DNA of 7,287 nt, taken from positions 1-7,287 of the forward strand of contig DBHE01000149.1 of assembly GCA_002296055.1 (NCBI GenBank). The letters run 5' to 3'. Position numbers and translations under genes: made by a program. The DNA is from Pseudomonadaceae bacterium UBA836. Its GTDB lineage: Bacteria > Pseudomonadota > Gammaproteobacteria > Pseudomonadales > Pseudomonadaceae. Below the pieces are notes generated by a model. That model made no database searches and was not told where the DNA came from. It worked only from the letters and a program-made list of their open reading frames with translations. Shown here piece by piece: positions 1 through 6,303 of this stretch. How positions within the stretch are numbered: position 1 is the first letter of the stretch; every line of letters begins with the position of its first letter.

Positions 1-576
1 AAGGCCGGAATCGACTACCGCCTCGATGGCGCTCAGTTCACCGTCAAAATCAGGGGTCAGCGCTTCTACCACCACCTGCGGAGTACGCGCCTTGATCGCG
101 CGGACGCAGGCTGCGTAGTGCGCCGCACCACCATCATCCAGGTCATCACGGTCAACCGAGGTGAGCACGATGTAGCGCAGGGCCATCAGCTCGACCGATT
201 TTGCGGTGTTTTCCGGCTCTTCCTTGTCCAGCCAGCCGTTCGGGTTGCCGGTATCCACCGCGCAGAAGCGGCAGGCGCGGGTACAGACCGAGCCCATCAG
301 CATGATGGTGGCGGTGCCGTTGGACCAGCACTCGCCCATGTTGGGGCAATGGGATTCCTGGCAGACGGTGCTCAGACGGTGTTCGCTGACGTTGCGCTTG
401 ACCGCTTCAAAGCGATCTCCGCCGGGTGCCTTGACGCGCAGCCACTTGGGTTTGGGGCTGAATACCTGGGGCTCGGCGTTGTTACGGCGCTTCTGGCCGT
501 CCTTGATGGCGGCAATGCCTTGGGCGTTACGGAACTTCTCGCCGCTGGCAACAGACTTCTGCGAACTGTCGGACAT
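1..576 (-). CDS. lipA: Lipoyl synthase LipA, N-terminal 192 residues (3' end outside the window)
   Basis: Radical-SAM enzyme that inserts two sulfur atoms into the protein-bound octanoyl chain of lipoyl domains (cytoplasmic). The visible part shows both iron-sulfur sites of the family. The auxiliary cluster motif C-x4-C-x5-C is at residues 72, 77 and 83 ([12 protein letters not shown]), and the radical-SAM motif C-x3-C-x2-C is at 98, 102 and 105 (CTRACRFC). The segment [16 protein letters not shown] around residues 147-161 is also typical of LipA. The ATG at 576 is chosen because AGGAG lies 11 bases upstream (588-592 on the minus strand) and the N-terminus MSDSSQKS fits. The family is usually about 320-340 residues, so roughly 60% is here; the truncation is only the window edge. 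The nearest gene upstream on the same strand is the transglycosylase, not lipB. Identification is very secure. Confidence 0.97.
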   Translation of the reverse strand, partial: MSDSSQKSVASGEKFRNAQGIAAIKDGQKRRNNAEPQVFSPKPKWLRVKAPGGDRFEAVKRNVSEHRLSTVCQESHCPNMGECWSNGTATIMLMGSVCTRACRFCAVDTGNPNGWLDKEEPENTAKSVELMALRYIVLTSVDRDDLDDGGAAHYAACVRAIKARTPQVVVEALTPDFDGELSAIEAVVDSGL

Positions 577-622
577 GGGGGGCAGGACTCCTGGTAGGGC
601 TCCACGGGGTGCCAGTCGGCAC

Positions 623-641
623 GGGCGGCTTTTGGCCGCCT
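623..641. repeat. GC-rich palindrome between transglycosylase stop and lipA start (copy 1)
   Basis: The plus strand reads GGGCGGCTTTTGGCCGCC (623-640). GGCGGC (624-629) can pair with GCCGCC (635-640) around a five-base loop. It lies about 40 bases past the transglycosylase stop and about 50 bases before the lipA start. No T-run follows on either strand, so it is not a classical intrinsic terminator. A near-identical copy sits at 2132-2149, and the two differ only in three loop bases. It could be a weak or factor-assisted terminator for the transglycosylase transcript, a 5' hairpin of the lipA mRNA, or a dispersed chromosomal palindrome. Confidence 0.5.
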
Positions 642-644
642 CGA

Positions 645-650
645 AGTTTA
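645..650 (-). promoter_or_regulatory. Possible -10 element for lipA
   Basis: Minus-strand TAAACT resembles a sigma-70 -10 hexamer and lies 69 bases upstream of the lipA ATG. No good -35 is present at 16-18 bases spacing (the bases there read like TCCCCT). If it is used, the transcript would begin almost at the palindrome at 623-641, placing a hairpin at the 5' end of the lipA mRNA. This is only a weak candidate; lipA may equally be read from the transglycosylase transcript. Confidence 0.2.
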
Positions 651-679
651 CCACAGCCCGCTGCCCTAGGGGACCAGCG

Positions 680-1966
680 CTAGCGTGCGCGTAGCTGCTC
701 CAGCAGGGCTGCGGATGCATAGCCGTCGGCCGGAACGCCTTGCTGTTGCTGGAAGCGCCGAATAGCGTTTCGCGTGTTGGCACCGATGATGCCGTCGATG
801 CCGCCTGGCTCAAGGCCGCGCTCGGTCAACAGGCGCTGCAACTCCAGCCGTTCGCTGCGCGACAGCGGTCGGTCCTCGGTGGGCCACTGGCCCTGGATCT
901 GGCCGTTGCCCTGGAAACGGTCGGACAGCAGGCCGATTGCCAAGGCGTAACTGGTGGAGTTGTTGTAGCGCATGATGGTGCTGAAGTTGTGCAGCAGCAG
1001 GAACGCTGGGCCGCGGTATCCAGCAGGCAGCAGGATGGACGCCTGCTTGTCCGTCAGCTCAGCGGCAAAGCTGTCTGCCACGGCGGGTCTGACCCCGAGT
1101 GCCTGCCATTCGCTGACCGACTTTTTCACGCTGGGGTCGGCCAGCGCGTAATCAAAGTCGGCGCCCAGACGGACTTCCTGGCCCCAGCGTTGGCCGCTTT
1201 GCCAGCCTGATGCTTTCAAATAGTGGGCCGCAGACGCCAGGGCGTCAGCGGACGAGTTCCAGATATCCCGGCGCCCGTTACCGTCAAAGTCCACCGCATA
1301 CTGGTTGTAGGTAGTGGGGATGAACTGCGTTTGCCCCATGGCGCCGGCCCAGGAGCCGAGCATGCCACTGGGCTCAATGTCCCGGTGTTGCAGGATGTCC
1401 AGCGCTGCCAGCAGCTGGTCATGGGCGAAAGCCGGGCGACGTCCTTCGTGGGCGAGGGTGGCGAGGGAGCGGATGACTTCACGACTGCCCATGTTCTGGC
1501 CAAAGTTGCTCTCCAGGCCCCAGATAGCGGTGAGGATATGGCGATCAACGCCGTAGCGCTGTTCGATGGCGTCGAAGGTGGTCGCTTCGTCACGTAGCCG
1601 GCGCTGACCACCAGCGACCCGCAAATTGGACAGTGCGCCGTCCAGATAGGCCCAGATGGGGCGTGAGAACTCGGGTTGGCTGCGGTCGGCCCGGATCACG
1701 TCGGGGTCGGGTGTGACGCCGCTGAAGGCGCGATCAAACAGATCTGCTTCAATGCCTTTGCTCAGAGCCTCGCGACGAAAGTCAGCCTGCCAGGCGCTGA
1801 ACGTCTGGGGTTGTTGTGGCGTCTCGATGCTCGCTGTTGCCGGCGCGGTTGGCGCTACCACTGCTGGTGTTAGGTTCTGGGCAACGCTGGGCGTCTCGGC
1901 GCAAGCGCCAAGGCATAGCAGGCTGAGTGAGGTGAGCAGTTGCAGGCGCGTGCGGCGAGCGGGCAT
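680..1966 (-). CDS. Lipoprotein lytic murein transglycosylase, MltB-type, with C-terminal peptidoglycan-binding domain
   Basis: Periplasmic enzyme that cleaves the MurNAc-GlcNAc bond of peptidoglycan to 1,6-anhydro-muropeptides. It has 428 residues. Residues 1-22 are a lipoprotein signal peptide (basic RRTR, hydrophobic core, lipobox L19-G-A-C22); Ala follows the lipidated Cys, which favours outer-membrane sorting. A Pro/Ala/Thr-rich linker covers about 25-52. The catalytic domain covers about 55-360, with the catalytic glutamate expected at E152 in WGLESNFG, the family motif [13 protein letters not shown] at 208-220, and an acidic loop DFDGNGRRD (226-234) recalling the metal loop of Slt35/MltB. 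A PG_binding_1 domain covers about 369-428 ([18 protein letters not shown]). It best fits the second MltB-like family (TIGR02283-type), the SltB2/SltB3 kind in Pseudomonas, rather than MltB itself. The ATG at 1966 is chosen for the signal peptide; the ribosome site upstream (AGGGA, 12 bases away) is poor. Function is secure, the exact paralogue is not. Confidence 0.94.
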   Translation of the reverse strand: MPARRTRLQLLTSLSLLCLGACAETPSVAQNLTPAVVAPTAPATASIETPQQPQTFSAWQADFRREALSKGIEADLFDRAFSGVTPDPDVIRADRSQPEFSRPIWAYLDGALSNLRVAGGQRRLRDEATTFDAIEQRYGVDRHILTAIWGLESNFGQNMGSREVIRSLATLAHEGRRPAFAHDQLLAALDILQHRDIEPSGMLGSWAGAMGQTQFIPTTYNQYAVDFDGNGRRDIWNSSADALASAAHYLKASGWQSGQRWGQEVRLGADFDYALADPSVKKSVSEWQALGVRPAVADSFAAELTDKQASILLPAGYRGPAFLLLHNFSTIMRYNNSTSYALAIGLLSDRFQGNGQIQGQWPTEDRPLSRSERLELQRLLTERGLEPGGIDGIIGANTRNAIRRFQQQQGVPADGYASAALLEQLRAR

Positions 1967-2096
1967 GAAGTGGCGTATTCCCTGATAGGTGAGCGGTGGT
2001 ATCGGCAGGGCAGCGCAATGCGTCTGCCTGGGCTTTTGGAGACTACTGCGGTGCAAAAGGTTCCGGCAAGCGGGTGCCCGCAGCGTTATCCAGCCC

Positions 2097-2112
2097 CTGT
2101 CGACAATGACAG
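2097..2112. promoter_or_regulatory. Inverted repeat CTGTC-N6-GACAG, possible operator
   Basis: The sequence CTGTCGACAATGACAG has perfect 5-base arms with a 6-base spacer, and an 8-base palindrome TGTCGACA is nested in it. It lies 131 bases upstream of the transglycosylase ATG and 225 bases upstream of the sulP ATG, in the only divergent intergenic region of the window. The geometry suits a dimeric regulator, but 5-base arms occur often by chance and no regulator gene is nearby. Confidence 0.2.
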
Positions 2113-2131
2113 CTGAGGGCGTATCCGGCAA

Positions 2132-2149
2132 GGGCGGCAAATGGCCGCC
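2132..2149. repeat. GC-rich palindrome upstream of sulP (copy 2)
   Basis: The plus strand reads GGGCGGCAAATGGCCGCC. GGCGGC (2133-2138) pairs with GCCGCC (2144-2149) around AAATG, and two more outer pairs (A-T and a G-T wobble) are possible. It matches the copy at 623-640 at 15 of 18 positions, in the same orientation, with all differences in the loop. It lies in the divergent intergenic region, so it cannot be a terminator for an upstream plus-strand gene inside this window. On the minus strand it could form in the transglycosylase leader if transcription starts beyond it. Confidence 0.5.
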
Positions 2150-2336
2150 TTGTGGCAAGTATGCTAGAGTTCGCGCCTTTCCCGGTTCGTCATATGGCTC
2201 GCCCTGCTGCAGAGGTGCGGTCCGGCATCTGTGCACCTGCGTCCTGACGCGGCCAGCTGTCCGGTCTGCGCTGGTAACGGCTGAGCTGGCGCGACTGGTG
2301 TCCCTTCTTACTGGTATTGAACAGGTTTGCAATCTG

Positions 2337-3830
2337 ATGACTCTGACAGACAGGTTACGCCGCGAGTGGCTATCCAATGTGCGCGGCGATCTCTTGTCCG
2401 GGCTGGTGGTGGCGCTGGCGCTGATCCCCGAAGCCATCGCCTTTTCCATCATCGCCGGCGTTGATCCCAAGGTCGGGCTGTATGCCTCCTTCTGTATCGC
2501 CGTGGTGATTGCCTTTACCGGCGGGCGACCAGGGATGATCTCGGCGGCTACCGGCGCCATGGCGCTGCTGATGGTGACGCTGGTGCGTGAGCATGGGCTG
2601 CAATACCTGTTGGCCGCTTCCTTGTTGTGTGGGGTGCTGCAGATTGCCGCTGGCTACCTGCGATTGGGGTCGCTGATGCGCTTTGTCTCGCGCTCGGTGG
2701 TGACCGGCTTTGTGAATGCGTTGGCGATTCTGATTTTCATGGCGCAGCTGCCGGAGCTGACCAATGTCACCTGGCACGTCTATGCCATGACTGCGGCAGG
2801 CCTGGGGATCATTTACCTGTTCCCGCTGTTGCCGCGTATCGGCAAGGTGATTCCATCGCCGCTGGTGTGCATTCTGCTGCTGACCGCCGTGGCGGTTTAC
2901 CTGGGCCTGGATATTCGCACTGTGGCGGACATGGGTGAGCTGCCTGATACGCTGCCTGTGTTCCTCTGGCCGGATGTGCCACTGAATCTGGATACGCTGT
3001 TGATCATCTTGCCGTATTCGGCGGCGATGGCGGTGGTGGGGTTGCTGGAGTCGCTGATGACGGCAACCATTGTGGATGATCTGACCGACACCCCGAGCAA
3101 CAAGAATCGTGAGTGCAAAGGGCAGGGCGTGGCCAATATCGCGTCTGGTCTTTTGGGTGGTATGGCCGGTTGCGCGATGATCGGACAATCGGTGATCAAC
3201 GTGAAGTCCGGCGGCCGCACACGGTTGTCCTGTTTTGTTGCCGGCGTGGTGTTGCTGATCCTGGTGGTCTTTGCCAGTGATTGGGTCGGGCAGATCCCGA
3301 TGGCGGCACTGGTCGCAGTGATGATCATGGTGTCGATCGGCACCTTCAGCTGGGATTCAATTCGCAATCTGCGTCATCACCCGCTCTCGACCAATGTGGT
3401 TATGCTGGCTACGGTTGCGGTCGTCGTGGCTACCCACAACCTGGCTTACGGTGTGTTTGTTGGTGTGCTGCTGGCAGCGCTGTTTTTCGCCAACAAGATT
3501 GGCCATTACCTGCATATCGGTAGCGAGTTGAGCGCCGATGGCAATGAGCGCCGCTATCAGGTGGTTGGTCAGGTGTTTTTCAGCTCCTCCGACAAATTCG
3601 CCGCAGGCTTTGACTTCAAGGAAGCGCTTGATAGGGTGGTCATTGACCTGCATCGTGCCCATTTCTGGGATATCACTGCGGTGGGCGCGTTGGATAAGGT
3701 CGTGATCAAGTTCCGCCGGGAAGGCACTGCGGTAGAAGTGATTGGTCTGAATGAGGCGAGCGCCACCATCGTTGACCGCTTTGGCGTACACGATAAGCCG
3801 GAGGCGGTTGACCACCTCGGTGGTCATTGA
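2337..3830 (+). CDS. SulP-family inorganic anion transporter with C-terminal STAS domain
   Basis: Inner-membrane SLC26/SulP permease of 497 residues. Hydrophobic transport segments run from about 20 to 385 and a cytoplasmic STAS domain from about 400 to 490. The N-terminal hallmark is visible ([14 protein letters not shown], 28-41; GLYASF, 47-52), as is [11 protein letters not shown] (68-78). The central stretch 259-298 ([10 protein letters not shown], then [24 protein letters not shown]) recalls the branch that includes cyanobacterial BicA bicarbonate transporters. Sulfate, bicarbonate or another anion therefore all remain possible. The STAS loop reads [10 protein letters not shown] (443-452), with Thr447 near the position that is Ser in many STAS proteins. 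The ATG at 2337 is chosen because the domain begins right after it; the only ribosome site is a weak AGG 11 bases upstream, and a GTG at 2298 is an alternative start. usp follows 14 bases after the stop, so the two are probably co-transcribed. Confidence 0.93.
   Translation: MTLTDRLRREWLSNVRGDLLSGLVVALALIPEAIAFSIIAGVDPKVGLYASFCIAVVIAFTGGRPGMISAATGAMALLMVTLVREHGLQYLLAASLLCGVLQIAAGYLRLGSLMRFVSRSVVTGFVNALAILIFMAQLPELTNVTWHVYAMTAAGLGIIYLFPLLPRIGKVIPSPLVCILLLTAVAVYLGLDIRTVADMGELPDTLPVFLWPDVPLNLDTLLIILPYSAAMAVVGLLESLMTATIVDDLTDTPSNKNRECKGQGVANIASGLLGGMAGCAMIGQSVINVKSGGRTRLSCFVAGVVLLILVVFASDWVGQIPMAALVAVMIMVSIGTFSWDSIRNLRHHPLSTNVVMLATVAVVVATHNLAYGVFVGVLLAALFFANKIGHYLHIGSELSADGNERRYQVVGQVFFSSSDKFAAGFDFKEALDRVVIDLHRAHFWDITAVGALDKVVIKFRREGTAVEVIGLNEASATIVDRFGVHDKPEAVDHLGGH
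3809..3826 (+). promoter_or_regulatory. Hairpin at the sulP-usp junction
   Basis: TGACCACCTCGGTGGTCA is a perfect inverted repeat with 8-base arms about a TC centre. As RNA it would form a 7-pair stem with a CTCG tetraloop. It ends one base before the sulP stop codon and about 9 bases before the usp ribosome site (GGGAGGA, 3835-3841). No T-run follows, so it is not an intrinsic terminator. A role in mRNA stability or in tuning usp translation is inference, and the codons (VDHLGG) may produce it by chance. Confidence 0.4.
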
Positions 3831-3844
3831 GGCTGGGAGGATTC

Positions 3845-4702
3845 ATGAACGAATCACGGGTATTGGCTTGTATCGACGGCTCGGCTGCCAGCGAGGCGGT
3901 CTGCGATTATGCGGCCTGGGCCAGCCTTCGGCTGACGGCCCCCTTGACGCTCTTGCACGTGCTGGAGCCAGTGCCGGAATCGGCCCCGGCAGATTTGTCA
4001 GGCAGTATTGGGCTGGGCAGTCGGGAGCTGTTACTCAACGAGCTGGCCGAGCTGGATGAGCGGCGCGCCCGGCTGCTGCGTGAGCAGGGCAAGCTGATGC
4101 TTGATGCCGCCTGTGAGCGGGCGCGCGCCGATGGCGTTGCCGAACCCTTGCTGCGCCAGCGTCACGGCCGGCTGGTAGACACCCTGCAGGAGCTGGAGTC
4201 AGAGGTGCGGCTGCTGGTGATGGGGCGTCAGGGCGAGGCCTGCAGCAACGCGTCAAGCCAGGTTGGCAGCCAGTTGGAGAGCGTGATTCGCACCTTGCAT
4301 CGCCCGGTGCTGGTGACCACAGGTACCTATCGCGCCCCGCAGCGCGTGCTGGTCGCCTTCGATAACAGCCCGAGTGTCCGCAAGGGGTTAGACCTGCTGT
4401 TGCAGAGTCCGCTGCTGCGTGGGTTGTCGATTCATCTGCTGATGGTCGGCGCTGACACGGCTGATTCTCGTGAGGCAATCGAGGCCGCGTGCCGGCAGCT
4501 GCATGAGGCTGGGTTCGAAGCCAGTGCTGCGATTCGCGCCGGCGAGGTAGAAGACGTGCTGCTTGGCTATCGCCGCGAACAGCAGATGGATCTGATCGTG
4601 ATGGGCGCTTACGGCCACTCACGGATTCGGCGTTTTCTGGTCGGTAGCACCACCACGGCCATGCTGCAGCGCACCGACTGTCCGTTACTGCTGCTGCGCT
4701 AA
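3845..4702 (+). CDS. Tandem-domain universal stress protein (UspA family)
   Basis: Cytoplasmic protein of 285 residues with two Usp domains, about 1-160 and 165-285, as in E. coli UspE-type tandem proteins. Each domain opens with a beta strand ending in Asp (RVLACIDGS, D11; RVLVAFDNS, D173). Domain 2 has the full ATP-binding motif G-2x-G-9x-G-S (G254, G257, G267-S268). Domain 1 has a looser version, G127, G130, G141-S142, with ten rather than nine residues between, so its nucleotide binding is uncertain. An extra charged helix (about 58-98, ELDERRARLLREQGK) sits in domain 1. The start ATG at 3845 has a strong ribosome site, GGGAGGA, ending 3 bases before it. It follows sulP by 14 bases, suggesting joint transcription and possibly control of the transporter by the stress protein. 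The 3' end overlaps holA by 4 bases, tail to tail. Confidence 0.93.
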   Translation: MNESRVLACIDGSAASEAVCDYAAWASLRLTAPLTLLHVLEPVPESAPADLSGSIGLGSRELLLNELAELDERRARLLREQGKLMLDAACERARADGVAEPLLRQRHGRLVDTLQELESEVRLLVMGRQGEACSNASSQVGSQLESVIRTLHRPVLVTTGTYRAPQRVLVAFDNSPSVRKGLDLLLQSPLLRGLSIHLLMVGADTADSREAIEAACRQLHEAGFEASAAIRAGEVEDVLLGYRREQQMDLIVMGAYGHSRIRRFLVGSTTTAMLQRTDCPLLLLR

Positions 4703-5727
4703 AGCGGCAGGCGTGCGCCGGCCGCTTCTACCAGAATGCGCGCCAGGCCATCCCAGGGTGAGCCTGGCGCCTGTCCCTTGATTTGCTCATCTACGTTTTG
4801 CGCGGCGTTCAGCCAGCGTTCCCATGCGTCGGCCGGATGACGTTGCAGGGCACCGCGCAGCAGCGGTTTGCGCTTATCCCAGACCGGTGGGCGCTGGCTG
4901 GAAAACACCTTGTCCAGCGGTATGCCGCGAGCCTGCTGCTGGGCCATGTCCGTGAGCGAGCGCAATTCGCGGCTGACTGCCCAGAGCACCACGGGGGCTT
5001 CAACGCCTTCGCCACGCAGGCCGTGCAGCATGCGCAATGCATGCTGCGGTTGGCCCTGCAGCATGGCATCGCTAAGGTGGAAAATATCGAAGCGGGCACT
5101 ATCGGCTACGACTTGCTGCACAGTCTCCAGCGTCAGCTGGCCTTGGGGGCAGTAGAGCTTGAGCTTTTCAATTTCCTGCGCGGCGGCCAGCAGGTTGCCT
5201 TCCACCCGGGCGCTGAGCAGTTCGACAGCCTCGGGGCTCGCTTGCAGGCCGGCCTGCGCCAGGCGGTCGCGAATCCAGGTGGGTAGTTGCTGTGGTTCTA
5301 TCGGCCAAATCTGCACAAAGCGGCTATCAGCGTGCTCGATCAGCCCTTTGGCCCATTTGCTGCGCTGGGTGCTGCCGTCCAGCTTGGGCAGGCTGATCAG
5401 CAGGGTGGTGTCTTCGGCGGGCTGCTCAAGATAAGCGAGCAGCGCCTTGGCGCCGGCGTCGCCCGGCTTACCTGAGGGCAGGCGTAATTCCAACAGTCGC
5501 TTCTGGGCAAACAGCGACAGGCTGTGGCTGGCTTCGTAGAGTTGCGCCCAGTCGAAACTGCGGTCTACATCAAAGACCTGGCGTTCTTCACTGCCGGCAG
5601 CGCGGCAGGCCTGGCGGATCAGGTCGCAGGCTTCGCCGCATAGCAGTGGGTCATCGCCACTTACCACATAGATCGGCGCCAGCTCGTCCTTGAGCTGTTT
5701 ACCCAGCTGGGGCGCATTGAGCTTCAT
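4699..5727 (-). CDS. holA: DNA polymerase III subunit delta HolA
   Basis: Delta subunit of the clamp-loader complex; it opens the beta sliding clamp during replication. The 342 residues match the usual length (E. coli about 343). The N-terminal part shows the family start MKLNAPQLGKQL, PIYVVSGDDPLLCGEA (18-33), and the clamp-binding element around SLSLF (69-73), where Leu72-Phe73 correspond to the hydrophobic wedge. The middle region has EGNLLAAAQEIEKLKLY and RFDIFHLSDAML, and the C-terminal collar domain has WAVSRELRSL and WDKRKPLL. The start is 7 bases after the lptE stop with no clear ribosome site, so translation is probably coupled to lptE. It is the third gene of the leuS-lptE-holA run. 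Its last four bases overlap the convergent usp gene, and its C-terminal codons lie inside a strong hairpin. Identification is secure. Confidence 0.97.
   Translation of the reverse strand: MKLNAPQLGKQLKDELAPIYVVSGDDPLLCGEACDLIRQACRAAGSEERQVFDVDRSFDWAQLYEASHSLSLFAQKRLLELRLPSGKPGDAGAKALLAYLEQPAEDTTLLISLPKLDGSTQRSKWAKGLIEHADSRFVQIWPIEPQQLPTWIRDRLAQAGLQASPEAVELLSARVEGNLLAAAQEIEKLKLYCPQGQLTLETVQQVVADSARFDIFHLSDAMLQGQPQHALRMLHGLRGEGVEAPVVLWAVSRELRSLTDMAQQQARGIPLDKVFSSQRPPVWDKRKPLLRGALQRHPADAWERWLNAAQNVDEQIKGQAPGSPWDGLARILVEAAGARLPL
4701..4728. terminator. Candidate bidirectional terminator hairpin at the usp/holA tail-to-tail junction
   Basis: AAGCGGC (4702-4708) pairs perfectly with GCCGCTT (4721-4727). 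After one A-G mismatch, GGC (4710-4712) pairs with GCC (4717-4719) around GTGC, giving about 10 pairs in all. On the plus strand it starts at the last base of the usp stop and is followed by CTACC. On the minus strand it lies in the last holA codons and runs into TTTAGCG, which includes the holA stop. The U-tracts are short, so intrinsic termination is only plausible. Its placement at the exact meeting point of two convergent genes with no intergenic space is the best argument for it. Confidence 0.4.
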
Positions 5728-5734
5728 GCGTTGC

Positions 5735-6283
5735 TTAGTTGCCCTGCTGCTGGTCCAGACGCGATTCGCGGCTGGACAGCTCGCTCTCGGTCAGACTGGA
5801 GAGGCGAAAGAGCAGCTGACGGGTCAGGTCCTGACGCATCTCGCGGCGCAGCAGCTCTTCCTCTTCGGTGGTGCCGATGATGTTGTCCTTGTCGTTGACA
5901 TAGGTACGCTGCGTGTCGATGGTTTCGGGACCAATCAAGGCGCGGCCCTGGCGATCGGCAATCTGGTAGGTCAGACTGCTGCTCAACTGGTATTCCGCCG
6001 GGGTCGAGCTGCTGGTGTAGCTGACCGCTCGACTGCTCTGGTTTTCTTCCAGCAGCTGCAGCGTGTAGGGCGCGCTCGGGGTGACGTCAACGCCGTCGAT
6101 TTCCAGTGCCTGCAGCACCTGCTGGTAGGTTGGCCCATAGCGGTTGTGGGCGGTAACGTCGAGCTGGTTCAGCTCAACGTTATCGACACCAGTGCCGCGC
6201 AGGTGAAAGCCGCAGCCGGAGGCGAGCAGGGTAGCGCCGAGCACGGCGCAGCTGAGCAGCAGGCGGGGTGTGGACAGTGACAT
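5735..6283 (-). CDS. lptE: LPS-assembly lipoprotein LptE
   Basis: Outer-membrane lipoprotein that plugs the LptD barrel and helps insert lipopolysaccharide into the outer leaflet. It has 182 residues. Residues 1-24 form a lipoprotein signal peptide with lipobox A21-S-G-C24 (Ala rather than Leu at -3), followed by the family hallmark CGFHLRG. The rest fits LptE: YQQVLQALEIDGV (53-65), alternating beta segments such as SSSLTYQIADRQGR (101-114), and a charged helical end (EEEELLRREMRQDLTRQLLFRL). The ATG at 6283 is preferred over an upstream in-frame TTG at 6301, because GGAG lies 7 bases before it and the signal peptide begins there. It starts 20 bases after leuS ends and stops 7 bases before holA, the conserved leuS-lptE-holA arrangement of gammaproteobacteria. 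It was formerly called RlpB. Confidence 0.95.
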   Translation of the reverse strand: MSLSTPRLLLSCAVLGATLLASGCGFHLRGTGVDNVELNQLDVTAHNRYGPTYQQVLQALEIDGVDVTPSAPYTLQLLEENQSSRAVSYTSSSTPAEYQLSSSLTYQIADRQGRALIGPETIDTQRTYVNDKDNIIGTTEEEELLRREMRQDLTRQLLFRLSSLTESELSSRESRLDQQQGN

Positions 6284-6303
6284 CTTGGCTCTCCGTTGCA
6301 AAA

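Larger units (their letters stand above)
1967..2336. other. Divergent intergenic region between transglycosylase and sulP
   Basis: This 370-base stretch must hold the start signals for both divergent genes. It stays open as an in-frame extension of both coding regions, but those translations (Arg/Cys/Pro-rich, no recognisable domain) look like GC-rich non-coding sequence. It contains a palindrome at 2132-2149, an inverted repeat CTGTC-N6-GACAG at 2097-2112 overlapping the palindrome TGTCGACA (2098-2105), and a small hairpin around GCGGGTGCCCGC (2070-2081). TATGCTAGAGT at 2160-2170 has a -10 look but no matching -35. I could not fix a convincing promoter for either gene. No tRNA or riboswitch was recognised. 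Confidence 0.6.

Noticed and set aside
1989..2336. In-frame upstream extension of sulP giving a 613-residue protein
   Set aside because: The extra 116 residues are Cys/Arg/Pro-rich with no domain and no ribosome site, and the SulP fold begins right after the ATG at 2337. Taken as an open but non-coding stretch.
1967..2560. In-frame upstream extension of the transglycosylase to 626 residues
   Set aside because: It would bury the lipoprotein signal peptide inside the protein and run antisense into sulP. The ATG at 1966 gives a proper signal peptide and lipobox.
2370..3188. Long minus-strand open frame antisense to sulP (272 residues)
   Set aside because: The translation is His/Gln/Arg-rich and featureless, the usual shadow of a membrane-protein gene in GC-rich DNA.
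3636..3830. Repeated string GGTGGTCATTGA (3636-3647 and 3819-3830)
   Set aside because: Twelve bases repeated once inside one gene, in unrelated protein positions. Chance is enough to explain it.
4035..4622. Minus-strand open frame antisense to usp (195 residues)
   Set aside because: Arg/Pro/Ala-rich low-complexity translation opposite a well-supported gene.
5690..6280. Plus-strand open frame antisense to lptE (196 residues)
   Set aside because: It is opposite a clear lptE with lipobox and operon context, and its translation shows no recognisable domain.
6284..6301. Upstream TTG start for lptE
   Set aside because: The ATG at 6283 has GGAG at good spacing and begins the signal peptide. The TTG would sit ahead of that ribosome site.
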